From a virus, in IMG/VR virus record IMGVR_UViG_3300030117_001971, positions 1 to 31,202 of that record: a DNA stretch of 31,202 bases; one strand, written 5' to 3'. The position numbers and the translations under genes are program-made. Numbering within the stretch: position 1 is the first letter of the stretch; every line of letters begins with the position of its first letter. This document shows positions 1 through 6,345 of this stretch, one piece after another. The notes below the pieces were generated by a model, which worked only from the letters and a program-made list of their open reading frames with translations, ran no database searches and was not told the origin of the DNA.

Positions 1-308
1 ACAAAGAAGAAAAAATAAACGCTAAAGCAAAGATTAAAGAAATAATGAACTCTTATAAAATAGAAGTTGAAAAAAACATTACTGCTAGGTGGGAAGCAGA
101 CGCTAATGGTAATGTGCTTACAAGATCAGTAAGACCACTTGTTTTAATATTTCTTATAGTTTGTACTATGCTACTTGTATTTATAGATAGTGGTTCTATA
201 GCTTTTGAAGTAGCAGATAAATGGACGGACTTACTACAACTTACATTAATAACGGTGATAGGAGCTTACTTTGGTGGGCGTTCAGTAGAGAAATTTAAAA
301 AGAAATAA
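1..308 (+). CDS. 3TM holin, left allele, 5' end cut by window edge
   Basis: This is the C-terminal part of a small membrane protein of the 3TM holin type. The reading frame is open from base 3; the first ATG (position 45) is internal, because the complete copy at 29994-30380 has about 41 more N-terminal residues. Visible landmarks are a soluble helix with the ARWEAD motif, the SVRPLVLIF segment that begins the first hydrophobic helix, a second hydrophobic stretch, and the conserved end YFGGRSVEKFKKK. About 83 of the 87 comparable residues match the right-hand copy, but many third codon positions differ, so this is a diverged allele or paralogue and not a trivial assembly overlap. The expected role is timed permeabilisation of the inner membrane at lysis. 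The metallophosphoesterase follows directly. Confidence 0.8.
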   Translation, partial: KEEKINAKAKIKEIMNSYKIEVEKNITARWEADANGNVLTRSVRPLVLIFLIVCTMLLVFIDSGSIAFEVADKWTDLLQLTLITVIGAYFGGRSVEKFKKK

Positions 309-309
309 T

Positions 310-1041
310 ATTAAAAAAGAATATCGTTTAAGATTAACTAAATCAGAACACGATTTAATAAAAGAAATCCGTGTTTCTAATGGTGGTGTAATAAATAATG
401 TTTTAGTTATTGGTGATTTACACGAGCCTTTCTGCTTAGACAAATACCTAGAATTTTGTGTATCTAAATATGAACAGTTTGATTGTACAGAAGTTGTATT
501 TATAGGAGATTGTTTAGATAATCATTATTCAAGTTATCACGAAACAAACGCAGACGGAATGGGTGGGGCAGATGAATTAGAATTAGCTATAAAAAGAATA
601 GCTAGGTGGTATAAAGAATTTCCTAAAGCTACTGTAATAATTGGAAATCACGATAGAATGATTATGCGTAAAGCTCAAACTTCTGCTATACCTAGTAAAT
701 GGATAAAAAGCTATAAAGAAGTATTACAAGTGCCTGGTTGGAATTTTGTAGAAAGATATGTTAAAGACGGAGTACAATATTTACATGGAGAGGGTGGTAC
801 TGCTAGAACAAAGTGTAGAGCAGATATGATGAATACAGTACAGGGACATTTACATACACAAGCATATTGTGAACACTATGTAGGTCAAAATTTTAGAGTG
901 TTTGGTATGCAAATTGGAGCAGGTATAAATTTTTCAGAATATAGCTTTGCATATGCTAAGGCAGGTAAGAAACCTGCTATTGGTTGTGGTGTTGTTTTAA
1001 ACAATGGTAAGCTACCTATAAATCTACTAATGGAATTATAA
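310..1041 (+). CDS. Calcineurin-like metallophosphoesterase, left allele
   Basis: This is a metal-dependent phosphoesterase of the calcineurin-like superfamily. The motifs appear in order: GDLHEPF (metal-binding D-x-H), GDCLDNH, GNHDR, HGEGG and GHLHT, which cover the usual two-metal site. The first ATG in frame is at 559, but a protein starting there would lack the first two motifs, so that start is rejected. The frame is closed by TAG at 286-288, and no ATG, GTG or TTG lies between that stop and the GDLHEP motif. The listed start is an ATT at 310, matched by an ATC in the other copy; initiation there, or frameshifting from the holin, is inferred. About 55% of residues match the right-hand copy by eye. 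The substrate is unknown; phage relatives act on phosphoproteins, nucleotides or DNA ends. Confidence 0.8.
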   Translation: MKKEYRLRLTKSEHDLIKEIRVSNGGVINNVLVIGDLHEPFCLDKYLEFCVSKYEQFDCTEVVFIGDCLDNHYSSYHETNADGMGGADELELAIKRIARWYKEFPKATVIIGNHDRMIMRKAQTSAIPSKWIKSYKEVLQVPGWNFVERYVKDGVQYLHGEGGTARTKCRADMMNTVQGHLHTQAYCEHYVGQNFRVFGMQIGAGINFSEYSFAYAKAGKKPAIGCGVVLNNGKLPINLLMEL

Positions 1042-1121
1042 AAAATAAGGGCAAAAATATTAGAATGTTATCCCTACTAATATAATTACCCTTATTCCGA
1101 GTAGCAAAGTAATGAAAAAAG
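1037..1121. repeat. 85-bp exact repeat, left copy
   Basis: This segment is identical to 31118-31202, the last 85 bases of the window (offset 30,081). One mismatch before it (1036 versus 31117), the match resumes to 1011. It covers the end of the phosphoesterase gene and the hairpin that follows. Confidence 0.97.
1044..1096 (-). terminator. Long imperfect hairpin between convergent genes, likely terminator
   Basis: Outer arms AATAAGGG (1044-1051) and CCCTTATT (1089-1096) pair over 8 bp. Inner arms ATATTAG (1057-1063) and CTAATAT (1077-1083) pair over 7 bp. The two stems are separated by a symmetrical 5x5 internal loop, and the apical loop is 13 nt. Read leftward, the 3' arm runs into a T-rich tract, as expected of an intrinsic terminator for the early leftward operon. 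Read rightward there is no U-run, so its role for the late transcript is less clear. The element is repeated exactly at 31125-31177. Confidence 0.6.
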
Positions 1122-1129
1122 AAACTACT

Positions 1130-1402
1130 CTATAATGTAACATCTTTTAAAACTTCTCTTTCTCTTTCGAATTGTATATAATCGTGTTCATCTTCAATTA
1201 AATAATATCTTTTAAAGGTTTTAAGATCTCCATACATATTTTTTTTGCACATATAAAAAGATTCTATTCTGTATCCATCTTGTTTTAAATCTCTAATAAC
1301 TCCTTGCAGATCCAAAATTAATAATTTCTGCATACACTCTAAAGTTGTTATGCTAAAATCTTCTTCTTGAAAGTATTTTAATAATTGTTCTTTTTGTGTC
1401 AT
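1130..1402 (-). CDS. Small helix-turn-helix protein (HTH_39-like)
   Basis: This 90-residue protein is the last gene of the leftward cluster. Residues about 1-50 resemble the phage HTH_39-type winged helix: an MTQKEQLLKYF opening, a helix around SITTLECMQKL, then a recognition-like helix (LQGVIRDLKQDG) followed by a strand. The C-terminal third is charged (EREREVL). A role in DNA binding or transcriptional control of the early region is inferred from this pattern only. The start at 1402 lies 2 bases from the stop of the upstream microgene, indicating co-transcription. The stop codon overlaps a weak GAGTAG/CTACTC inverted repeat (1099-1104 and 1125-1130). Confidence 0.6.
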   Translation of the reverse strand: MTQKEQLLKYFQEEDFSITTLECMQKLLILDLQGVIRDLKQDGYRIESFYMCKKNMYGDLKTFKRYYLIEDEHDYIQFEREREVLKDVTL

Positions 1403-1403
1403 T

Positions 1404-1508
1404 TTATTTATTTACTATTATTTCTATTCTTTTAATTAATTCCCATACATCAATACCCCCCAACTCAAATTCTTCTAATTCATATTTTATATCCTCAATT
1501 TTATTCAT
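1404..1508 (-). CDS. 34-residue hypothetical protein
   Basis: This is a short ORF filling the gap between two leftward genes. Its ATG overlaps the end of the upstream gene by 8 bases and it stops one base before the next start, the tight packing expected of a translated phage microgene. The product is acidic and helical (MNKIEDIKYELEEFELGG at the start), without a membrane segment. No family is recognised. Confidence 0.5.
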   Translation of the reverse strand: MNKIEDIKYELEEFELGGIDVWELIKRIEIIVNK

Positions 1509-1866
1509 TGTTAGTTAATATATCTTCTATTTCATCATAATAGCTACCAAAAGATTCTTGTATTTTTTGACTAGCTAAAAGACTTGCTAAAATTTCAGAG
1601 TTTAAATCTTCTGCACGATAACCCATTTCACCCGCTATTGTTAAGCTATCTGTTAGGCTTGTATCGTTTCTTTGTAAATATTCCATAGCTCTAGCATAAT
1701 AAATTATTTCTACATTAAAAAAGTCTTCTTCTTCTAGTTTTTCATATAAATCATCGTAGCCTTCCATTTGTAAAATTTCTTCCATATCAATATGGTCAAT
1801 TACACATTGATCTGTTTCTGTTTCTATATATTTAAATATATTTTCTAATTTTTGTTTTTTATTCAT
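1501..1866 (-). CDS. Acidic helical hypothetical protein, 121 aa
   Basis: This early-type protein is rich in Glu and Asp, with no signal peptide or membrane segment. The middle (about residues 55-90) contains YARAMEYLQRND, SLTIAGEMGY and LNSEILASLL. This pattern recalls uncharacterised small proteins in other Bacteroidota phages and elements, but no function is known to me. The start overlaps the upstream ORF by 4 bases (ATGA type), so translation is probably coupled. Confidence 0.65.
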   Translation of the reverse strand: MNKKQKLENIFKYIETETDQCVIDHIDMEEILQMEGYDDLYEKLEEEDFFNVEIIYYARAMEYLQRNDTSLTDSLTIAGEMGYRAEDLNSEILASLLASQKIQESFGSYYDEIEDILTNNE

Positions 1867-2069
1867 TTTTTTTGATTTTCTATTATTATATTATAAAAGT
1901 ATTTGTAAAATTTGTCAAAATCTTTTTGAGCTTCTTTAGTGTAGTTAAAACTTCTAAATTCATCATAGTTATTTATAGTATATGCTATGTTTAAATCTTC
2001 ATACTTTTTTTCTACTTTATTATGTGCTAATGCTATAGCTACTGTATCTGCATCTATTGTTATTTTCAT
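1863..2069 (-). CDS. Hypothetical protein, 68 aa
   Basis: This is a small early-type protein with an N-terminal strand (MKITIDADTVAIAL), then a charged helical region and an aromatic C-terminal part (FDKFYKYFYN). There is no recognisable domain. It lies 3 bases after the upstream gene and overlaps the downstream gene by 4 bases, so it belongs to the leftward operon. Confidence 0.6.
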   Translation of the reverse strand: MKITIDADTVAIALAHNKVEKKYEDLNIAYTINNYDEFRSFNYTKEAQKDFDKFYKYFYNIIIENQKK

Positions 2070-2072
2070 AGT

Positions 2073-2282
2073 TTAAGTATTTATTTGATGTGCTAAATCA
2101 TTTACTAATTCTTGGTAATTATCTGTAATTTGTTCTAATTCATTACGATTCAATGCAGAACCGTCTAAAAATTTAGCATAACAAACATAAGCGTCACAAT
2201 ATTCAGGATAATCCCAAGAGTACACGCCATCTACTTTTATAGTATCTAAATTAACCTCTTTATTATTTATTATTATTTTCAT
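2073..2282 (-). CDS. Hypothetical protein with YPEYCDAYVC motif, 69 aa
   Basis: This is a small acidic protein. The pattern of an N-terminal strand pair, then DGVYSWDYPEYCDAYV, then a C-terminal acidic helix resembles a small uncharacterised phage family with a YPDFCDA-type signature; this is recalled, not searched. Two cysteines are present. Its ATG overlaps the stop of the upstream microgene by one base (TAATG). Confidence 0.6.
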   Translation of the reverse strand: MKIIINNKEVNLDTIKVDGVYSWDYPEYCDAYVCYAKFLDGSALNRNELEQITDNYQELVNDLAHQINT

Positions 2283-2359
2283 TATCTATATCCTTTTTTG
2301 TTTGCATATTCACAAACTTTAATTACTAATGCAAAAGTTAAAAATATTATTAATTCCAT
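2282..2359 (-). CDS. 25-residue single-TM microprotein
   Basis: This short ORF has start and stop abutting its neighbours: the stop overlaps the next ATG as TAATG, and it starts 2 bases after the upstream gene. The product has one hydrophobic stretch at residues 2-15 (LIIFLTFALVIKV) followed by a basic tail ending KKGYR, which fits a single membrane segment. Evidence for translation is the packing only. Confidence 0.45.
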   Translation of the reverse strand: MELIIFLTFALVIKVCEYANKKGYR

Positions 2360-2361
2360 AG

Positions 2362-2553
2362 TTATATGTTTTTTATAATTAAACCCTGTACTACATACCA
2401 TTGACTTTGTAGTTCTAGTATTCTACTTTGTATGTTAGAATAAAGAGTATAATTATCTTGATCCTGATATTTGTTTTGTTCTTTTTCTAATTCTTTTATT
2501 CTATTCATAAGAATATTTTTATATTCCTCTAATAATGTTATATCTTTTTTCAT
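2362..2553 (-). CDS. Coiled-coil hypothetical protein, 63 aa
   Basis: This is a highly charged helical protein. Residues 3-30 and 38-58 show heptad-like spacing of Leu and Ile, suggesting a two-helix coiled coil or hairpin. No family is recognised. It is part of the leftward early cluster. Confidence 0.55.
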   Translation of the reverse strand: MKKDITLLEEYKNILMNRIKELEKEQNKYQDQDNYTLYSNIQSRILELQSQWYVVQGLIIKNI

Positions 2554-2566
2554 TACTTATTTTTTT

Positions 2567-2740
2567 TTAATATTCCCAAATATAATAAGCGTCAGGTGAC
2601 ATTATATTATTCTCTAAACATTTTCTTATGCTATTTATTTTATGTTGATTTGCTTTATCAGAATCTATATACTTTATTAATTGTTGTAATTCGTCAATTA
2701 ATATTTCTTTAGATAATTTATAAATTTTTTCTTTTTTCAT
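2567..2740 (-). CDS. First gene of leftward operon, 57 aa hypothetical
   Basis: The ORF runs leftward from an ATG at 2740, preceded by an A-rich leader and, about 25 bases upstream, a TANNTTTG-type promoter. The product is a lysine-rich helical protein (KLSKEILIDELQQLIKYI near the N-terminus) ending in an aromatic patch (DAYYIWEY). No family is recognised. Its position immediately downstream of the early promoter suggests it is among the first proteins made. Confidence 0.55.
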   Translation of the reverse strand: MKKEKIYKLSKEILIDELQQLIKYIDSDKANQHKINSIRKCLENNIMSPDAYYIWEY

Positions 2741-2764
2741 TTTTTTTATTTTTTAATTATAACA

Positions 2765-2797
2765 CAAATATATGTAAAATATTTTTAATAAAACAAA
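2765..2797 (-). promoter_or_regulatory. Leftward early promoter, Bacteroidota type
   Basis: On the minus strand a TTTG (2794-2797) and a TATATTTG (2765-2772) are separated by 21 bases. This matches the Bacteroidota primary-sigma pattern TTTG-N(about 19-21)-TANNTTTG. It lies just upstream of the first leftward gene at 2740. Confidence 0.6.
2775..2793. repeat. AT-rich 19-bp intergenic element, copy 1
   Basis: TAAAATATTTTTAATAAAA is found here, inside the leftward promoter between its two boxes, and again exactly at 22960-22978. A 13-base core (TAAAATATTTTTA, near-palindromic) occurs also at 3562-3574. All three lie in intergenic DNA, so an operator is possible. Confidence 0.45.
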
Positions 2798-2846
2798 TAA
2801 ATAATTAATACTTTATTAACAATAACTATGTTAATATCTTTTTATT

Positions 2847-2873
2847 TTTGTAAAGTTATTTTAATTATATTTG
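2847..2873 (+). promoter_or_regulatory. Rightward early promoter candidate
   Basis: A TATATTTG box (2866-2873) lies 16 bases before the ATG at 2890. A TTTG at 2847-2850 could be the -33 element, but the 15-base spacer is shorter than usual, so the upstream half is uncertain. It would drive the small regulator and the replication genes, divergent from the leftward promoter. Confidence 0.45.
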
Positions 2874-2889
2874 TAAAAATTTATTGTTT

Positions 2890-3114
2890 ATGAAATTTAC
2901 ACAATTTAAAAATCAAGATGATGTAAGAGATACATTGATCTTGGAAATGATGAAAAACAAAATAAGAAAAAATTACTTAGCAATAGAATTAGGGCTATCA
3001 TACCCAACAATGTTGGCTAAATTAGATAGTCCTTTTTCATTTAAAGTGAGTGAGCTTTTATTATTATGTGAAATAGTCAATCTTGATATTAACGAATTAT
3101 TAATTAAATACTAA
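2890..3114 (+). CDS. Cro/CI-type helix-turn-helix regulator
   Basis: This small DNA-binding protein is about 74 residues long from the ATG at 2890; a TTG two codons upstream is less likely. Residues about 20-70 follow the XRE/Cro HTH pattern: IRKNYLAIELGLSYPTMLAKL for the helix-turn-helix, then a helix SELLLLCEIVNLDINELL. There is no dimerisation or peptidase domain. It sits directly downstream of the divergent early promoters, the usual place for a regulator that represses or balances the two early transcripts. Because no integrase is seen, it is better read as an early-gene regulator than as proof of lysogeny. Confidence 0.65.
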   Translation: MKFTQFKNQDDVRDTLILEMMKNKIRKNYLAIELGLSYPTMLAKLDSPFSFKVSELLLLCEIVNLDINELLIKY

Positions 3115-3118
3115 AAAA

Positions 3119-3520
3119 ATGGAAACAAAAAAATCAACAATTACAGAACTTAATTTACAAAATGAAAAATTTAACGATATGTTTATTTTTACTATTGTCT
3201 TTGAAAATGGAGATATAGGTAAATTATATAAAAAGAAAGATAAAACTTTTGAGCAAGTCGGTGATACAGTTGAATACACTATAACAGAAAAGGGAACTGT
3301 TAAAATCGCTTTTAAAGGGGATTCTTCTTTTAGTAAAAAATCACCTAGCTATACAAATACTAATAATGACGCTAAAGAAGATATTAGGTTTAGTGTGGCA
3401 TTTAAAGGAGCTATAGAATTAGCTGCAGGTGGTGTTATTGGTGTAGATGAAGTAGAGAAATTTACTGTTATGTATGATGAATTTCTTAAAGATAAAAAGT
3501 CAGTAGAAATGCCTTTTTAA
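3119..3520 (+). CDS. OB-fold / ssDNA-binding-like protein
   Basis: This 133-residue protein has an N-terminal beta-rich region (about residues 8-67, including FENGDIGKLYKKK and VEYTITEKGTVKIAFKGD) that reads like an OB-fold. A helical part follows (RFSVAFKGAIELAAGG), and the extreme end is EMPF, reminiscent of the acidic-aromatic tail of single-stranded DNA-binding proteins. Its place just before the replication initiator supports a DNA replication or recombination role. The assignment is inferred from pattern and context; the tail is only weakly acidic. Confidence 0.45.
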   Translation: METKKSTITELNLQNEKFNDMFIFTIVFENGDIGKLYKKKDKTFEQVGDTVEYTITEKGTVKIAFKGDSSFSKKSPSYTNTNNDAKEDIRFSVAFKGAIELAAGGVIGVDEVEKFTVMYDEFLKDKKSVEMPF

Positions 3521-3561
3521 CTATTCATTGTTAATAACTAATAATTAAATTTTATAAAATG

Positions 3562-3574
3562 TAAAATATTTTTA
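3562..3574. repeat. AT-rich intergenic element, short copy
   Basis: TAAAATATTTTTA, the 13-base core shared with 2775 and 22960, lies in the 69-base gap before the replication gene. In DNA this AT-rich a chance match is possible; its intergenic position is the main support. No clear TANNTTTG box was seen in this gap. Confidence 0.3.
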
Positions 3575-3589
3575 TATAATTTTAGGCAA

Positions 3590-4426
3590 ATGAAAAAATC
3601 AATACTAGCTTCTACTCCTTTTTTAATTTTAAATAAATGTCTTCTCGTTAATTTAGGCGTAGATGCTAGTTTGGTTCTTTCTGATCTTATACAAAAAGAA
3701 CAATATTTTAAAGATAACTCTCAAGATAATGGGGGTTATTTTTTTAATGTAACAAATGATATTAGTTGTAGTACCACCCTTTCTTACTATCAAATCAAAC
3801 AAGCGTTATCTGTGCTTGAAAAGTGGGGTATAATTCAGGTAGTGCTAAAGGGTGTACCTGCAAAAAAACATTTTAAGATAGACCATTCCCAGATCTTAAA
3901 TTTTTTAAATACTAGTATTGAAAAAACTGAAGAACTAGATTGTAAGAATTTTAATAACAAGATATTAAAAAATTCAAGCTCTATTAATAATAATAAAGAA
4001 ATAATAATTAAAAATAATATTATGAATACACGAAAAGAAAAATCTAATCTTATTGGTTCATTAACTGCTAAAGATTTTATGGTTGCTCATGCAAACACTA
4101 TAGCAGTAGAATTAGGGCAAAAAGAATTATTAGAGGACTTTGTAGATTATTGGACGGAAGAAAATAAAGCAGGTAAATGTAGATTTGAATTAGAGAAAAC
4201 TTGGAATACAAAATTAAGATTTAAAAGATGGTGTAGAAATCAAAAGAATTTTAGTAGAGGAAGTAGTGCAAATAATATGCCTGATTTTTTAGATAGTGCA
4301 TATTTAAATAGAATTAAAGACGACCAAGCACAAGTAAATAAGTTTTATAAACACTTAGTAGATAATTGTTCTTATGAAAAATTTGAAACAGTTACAGGTT
4401 ATATTAAGTACAGAAAAAAAAGATGA
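3590..4426 (+). CDS. Replication initiator / replisome organiser
   Basis: This 278-residue protein has the two-part layout of phage replication initiation proteins. Residues about 10-100 form a winged-helix-like domain (TTLSYYQIKQALSVLEKWGI is the recognition region, followed by a wing and KHFKID). A low-complexity Asn/Lys linker follows (about 120-150). The C-terminal region contains LLEDFVDYWTEENKAG, RFELEKTWNTKLRFKRW and WCRNQ, a pattern common at the end of phage replisome organisers. The likely role is recognition of the phage origin and loading of host helicase. No helicase, primase or polymerase gene is present here, so the phage probably uses the host replisome. The 3' end overlaps the methyltransferase by 4 bases. 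Confidence 0.65.
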   Translation: MKKSILASTPFLILNKCLLVNLGVDASLVLSDLIQKEQYFKDNSQDNGGYFFNVTNDISCSTTLSYYQIKQALSVLEKWGIIQVVLKGVPAKKHFKIDHSQILNFLNTSIEKTEELDCKNFNNKILKNSSSINNNKEIIIKNNIMNTRKEKSNLIGSLTAKDFMVAHANTIAVELGQKELLEDFVDYWTEENKAGKCRFELEKTWNTKLRFKRWCRNQKNFSRGSSANNMPDFLDSAYLNRIKDDQAQVNKFYKHLVDNCSYEKFETVTGYIKYRKKR

Positions 4427-4836
4427 AAAATAGAAATTTAGTACATAAGGACGATTGGAAAACACCAGGTGATTTTTTTTATAAGTTAAATAAAGAATTT
4501 AATTTTAATTTTGATCCATGTCCTTATATGCATAATATGGAGTGGTGTGGTTTAGAGGTAGATTGGGGATCTAGAAATTTTATTAATCCACCTTATAGTA
4601 GAAAATTAAAAGAAGCATTTATTTTAAAAGCTATAGAAGAAAGTAAAAAGGGTAAATTATGTGTTATGTTATTACCAGTATCTACAAGTACTAAAATATT
4701 TCACGAACATATATTACCAAATAAAAAAGAAATTAGGTTTATAAAGGGTAGATTAAAATTTAGTGGATATAATACTTTTGGAGAATATGTAACAAATAAA
4801 CCTGGAATGCACGATAGTATGATAGTAATTTTTTAA
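4423..4836 (+). CDS. Phage Dam-type DNA N6-adenine methyltransferase
   Basis: This 137-residue protein matches the short phage DNA N-6-adenine-methyltransferase family. It has the DDWKTP opening (residues 10-14), FDPCP (30-34), the catalytic NPPYS (55-59), and the typical strand IRFIKGRLKF near residue 105. It transfers a methyl group from S-adenosylmethionine to adenine N6. The gene overlaps the replication gene by 4 bases and is followed after 2 bases by a second methyltransferase; no partner restriction enzyme is seen. A protective or regulatory methylation role is inferred. The target site cannot be read from sequence. Confidence 0.85.
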   Translation: MKNRNLVHKDDWKTPGDFFYKLNKEFNFNFDPCPYMHNMEWCGLEVDWGSRNFINPPYSRKLKEAFILKAIEESKKGKLCVMLLPVSTSTKIFHEHILPNKKEIRFIKGRLKFSGYNTFGEYVTNKPGMHDSMIVIF

Positions 4837-4838
4837 AA

Positions 4839-5489
4839 ATGATATATAATAAAGATTATAGAAATATTATAAAAGATTTAGATAAAGATAGAACTTTAAT
4901 AATTACTGATCCACCTTATAATGTAGGTTGGAAATATGATACATATAAAGATAAAGTTAGTGAAGATGATTATTTAAAAATGTTTAGTTATTTTAAAGGT
5001 TTTAAATTTGTGGTTATACATTATATTGAAGATATTATTAAATATGTAGTACCTGTTATGGGTGTACCTACAAAAGTTGTTCAATGGGTTTATAATAGTA
5101 ATATGGGAAAACAGCATAGAAGTATAGCATTTTTCAATTGTAAACCAGACTTTAATAAAGCTAAACAATTACCAAAAAACCCAACAGACAAAAGAGTTAA
5201 TTCAGAAGTTAAACTTTATGATTGGTGGCTAATTAATTTAGTAAAAAATGTAAGTAAAGAAAAAGAAAATTATTCAAATCAAATACCAGAAAAAGTTATT
5301 GCAAATATAATTAAAATAGTAGCTGAAAAAAATGATGTTATTTATGATCCGTTTATGGGTAGTGGCACAACACCTGCTGTTGCAAGTAAATTAGGATATA
5401 AATATATAGGTACAGATATTTCAAAAAAAGCATATAACTTAACTAAAAACAGGTTAAAAAAAATAGAAAATAATTTATTTGCAATATGA
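4839..5489 (+). CDS. DNA methyltransferase, N6_N4_Mtase (beta class)
   Basis: This is a SAM-dependent DNA methyltransferase of 216 residues. The catalytic motif DPPYNVG lies at residues 24-30, and the SAM-binding part follows near the C-terminus (DPFMGSGTT, then GYKYIGTDIS). Catalytic motif first and SAM motif last is the order of beta-class enzymes. DPPY suggests an adenine target. At 216 residues it is short, with a compact middle region for target recognition. It is immediately downstream of the Dam-type gene and overlaps the next small ORF by 4 bases (ATGA). Confidence 0.85.
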   Translation: MIYNKDYRNIIKDLDKDRTLIITDPPYNVGWKYDTYKDKVSEDDYLKMFSYFKGFKFVVIHYIEDIIKYVVPVMGVPTKVVQWVYNSNMGKQHRSIAFFNCKPDFNKAKQLPKNPTDKRVNSEVKLYDWWLINLVKNVSKEKENYSNQIPEKVIANIIKIVAEKNDVIYDPFMGSGTTPAVASKLGYKYIGTDISKKAYNLTKNRLKKIENNLFAI

Positions 5490-5635
5490 TATTTATAAGT
5501 TTTATAAAGAATGGATTGTTATTTGGGGTTAGACACTTTGCACCTGATGAGATTAGAAGATATTGGGAAATACATATACTATTATTAGTATTTCAAGTTA
5601 ATATATTTATAACAATAAAAGATGATAATAAGTAA
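5486..5635 (+). CDS. Small membrane-associated hypothetical protein, 49 aa
   Basis: The ORF starts with an ATG overlapping the methyltransferase stop. The product has NGLLFGVRHFAPDEIRRYW, then a hydrophobic stretch (IHILLLVFQVNIFITI, residues about 29-44) and a short charged tail. Small proteins of similar pattern are seen in other Bacteroidota phages (recalled). No function is known. Overlaps at both ends support translation. Confidence 0.5.
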   Translation: MIFISFIKNGLLFGVRHFAPDEIRRYWEIHILLLVFQVNIFITIKDDNK

Positions 5636-5717
5636 TTTAAGTTTAGTGGCATTAATATTTTTAGTATTTACACTAGGATTTTTTACTGCTTTATATATAC
5701 AAAGTCAAATAAAATGA
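5622..5717 (+). CDS. 31-residue single-TM microprotein
   Basis: The ORF overlaps the previous one by 14 bases and the next gene by 4 bases (ATGA). Residues 6-25 are strongly hydrophobic (SLVALIFLVFTLGFFTALYI), consistent with one membrane helix and a short polar tail. No family is recognised. Confidence 0.45.
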   Translation: MIISNLSLVALIFLVFTLGFFTALYIQSQIK

Positions 5718-6058
5718 AAGAACAGGATTTACATAATAGCATAGTAGATTATTTAAACTATTATCCTCATATACTTTGGACATCTACATTGGGGGGTGTT
5801 TATTTAGGTAGAGGAAACTATAAACAAAAAGCTCTAGTTAAAAAGCATTATAAAAAAGGTGTACCTGATTTATTAATATTTGAGCCTAATCTAAAGTACA
5901 ATGGTTTAATGGTAGAGCTGAAAGTTAAATACAACAAACCTAGTAAGGATCAAAAGTTATGGATAGCTAATTTAACTGCTAGAGGATATAAAGCAGTTGT
6001 ATGTTATTCACTAGAAGAATTTATAGAAATATTTACTAATTATACTAAAACGATATGA
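5714..6058 (+). CDS. VRR-NUC domain nuclease
   Basis: This 114-residue protein fits the stand-alone phage VRR-NUC fold, a PD-(D/E)XK nuclease related to Holliday-junction resolvases. Visible are the early E in KEQDLHNSIVDYL, the catalytic G-V-P-D-L (KKGVPDLLIFEP), the E-L-K of MVELKVKYN, and the following Q in SKDQKLWI. It probably cleaves branched or flapped DNA during replication, recombination or before packaging. It is in the same tightly packed rightward operon. Confidence 0.85.
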   Translation: MKEQDLHNSIVDYLNYYPHILWTSTLGGVYLGRGNYKQKALVKKHYKKGVPDLLIFEPNLKYNGLMVELKVKYNKPSKDQKLWIANLTARGYKAVVCYSLEEFIEIFTNYTKTI

Positions 6059-6345
6059 GAAAAAAACATAGTCCACCAAAAAATATTAGAACAAAAGACG
6101 GTAGAGAAAACTTTAGATATTTTTTATTTGATGTAGATAGAGGTGTAACAAATGATGTTTATATACATAAGGAAACACAAAAAATAATAGATGAAGATGA
6201 ATATATACTAAACAAGATTGATTTTATACAAAATCAATACAATCCACAAATGGTAGTAGTAGAAATTAGTCCATTAGGAAAATGGGAATACAACGCTTTA
6301 AAACAAACAGGGGTTAATTTATTTGTAGAGCTTTGGAAAAACTAA
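6055..6345 (+). CDS. Hypothetical protein, 96 aa
   Basis: No family is recognised. The protein opens with a basic segment, has a middle part with KDGRENFRYFLFDVDRG, and a C-terminal strand-helix (MVVVEISPLGKWEYNAL). It has no signal or membrane segment. It overlaps the nuclease gene by 4 bases and the sigma-like gene by 13 bases, so it is probably co-translated with both. Confidence 0.55.
   Translation: MRKKHSPPKNIRTKDGRENFRYFLFDVDRGVTNDVYIHKETQKIIDEDEYILNKIDFIQNQYNPQMVVVEISPLGKWEYNALKQTGVNLFVELWKN

Noticed and set aside
559-1041. Phosphoesterase starting at the first ATG (559)
   Set aside because: It would remove GDLHEPF and GDCLDNH, which are essential to the metal site and clearly encoded upstream in frame.
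1-1121. Terminal direct repeat of a linear phage genome
   Set aside because: The two ends are diverged through the coding part and only the last 85 bases are identical, so they are not copies made by one replication process.
1099-1130. GAGTAG/CTACTC inverted repeat as a separate terminator
   Set aside because: It has only 6 bp with a 20-base A-rich loop and no T run on the relevant side; the hairpin at 1044-1096 is much better.
2741-2889. Lysogeny switch with CI/Cro
   Set aside because: Only one small HTH regulator is present at the divergent promoters, and no integrase, excisionase or attachment site was found. An early-gene control region is the safer reading.
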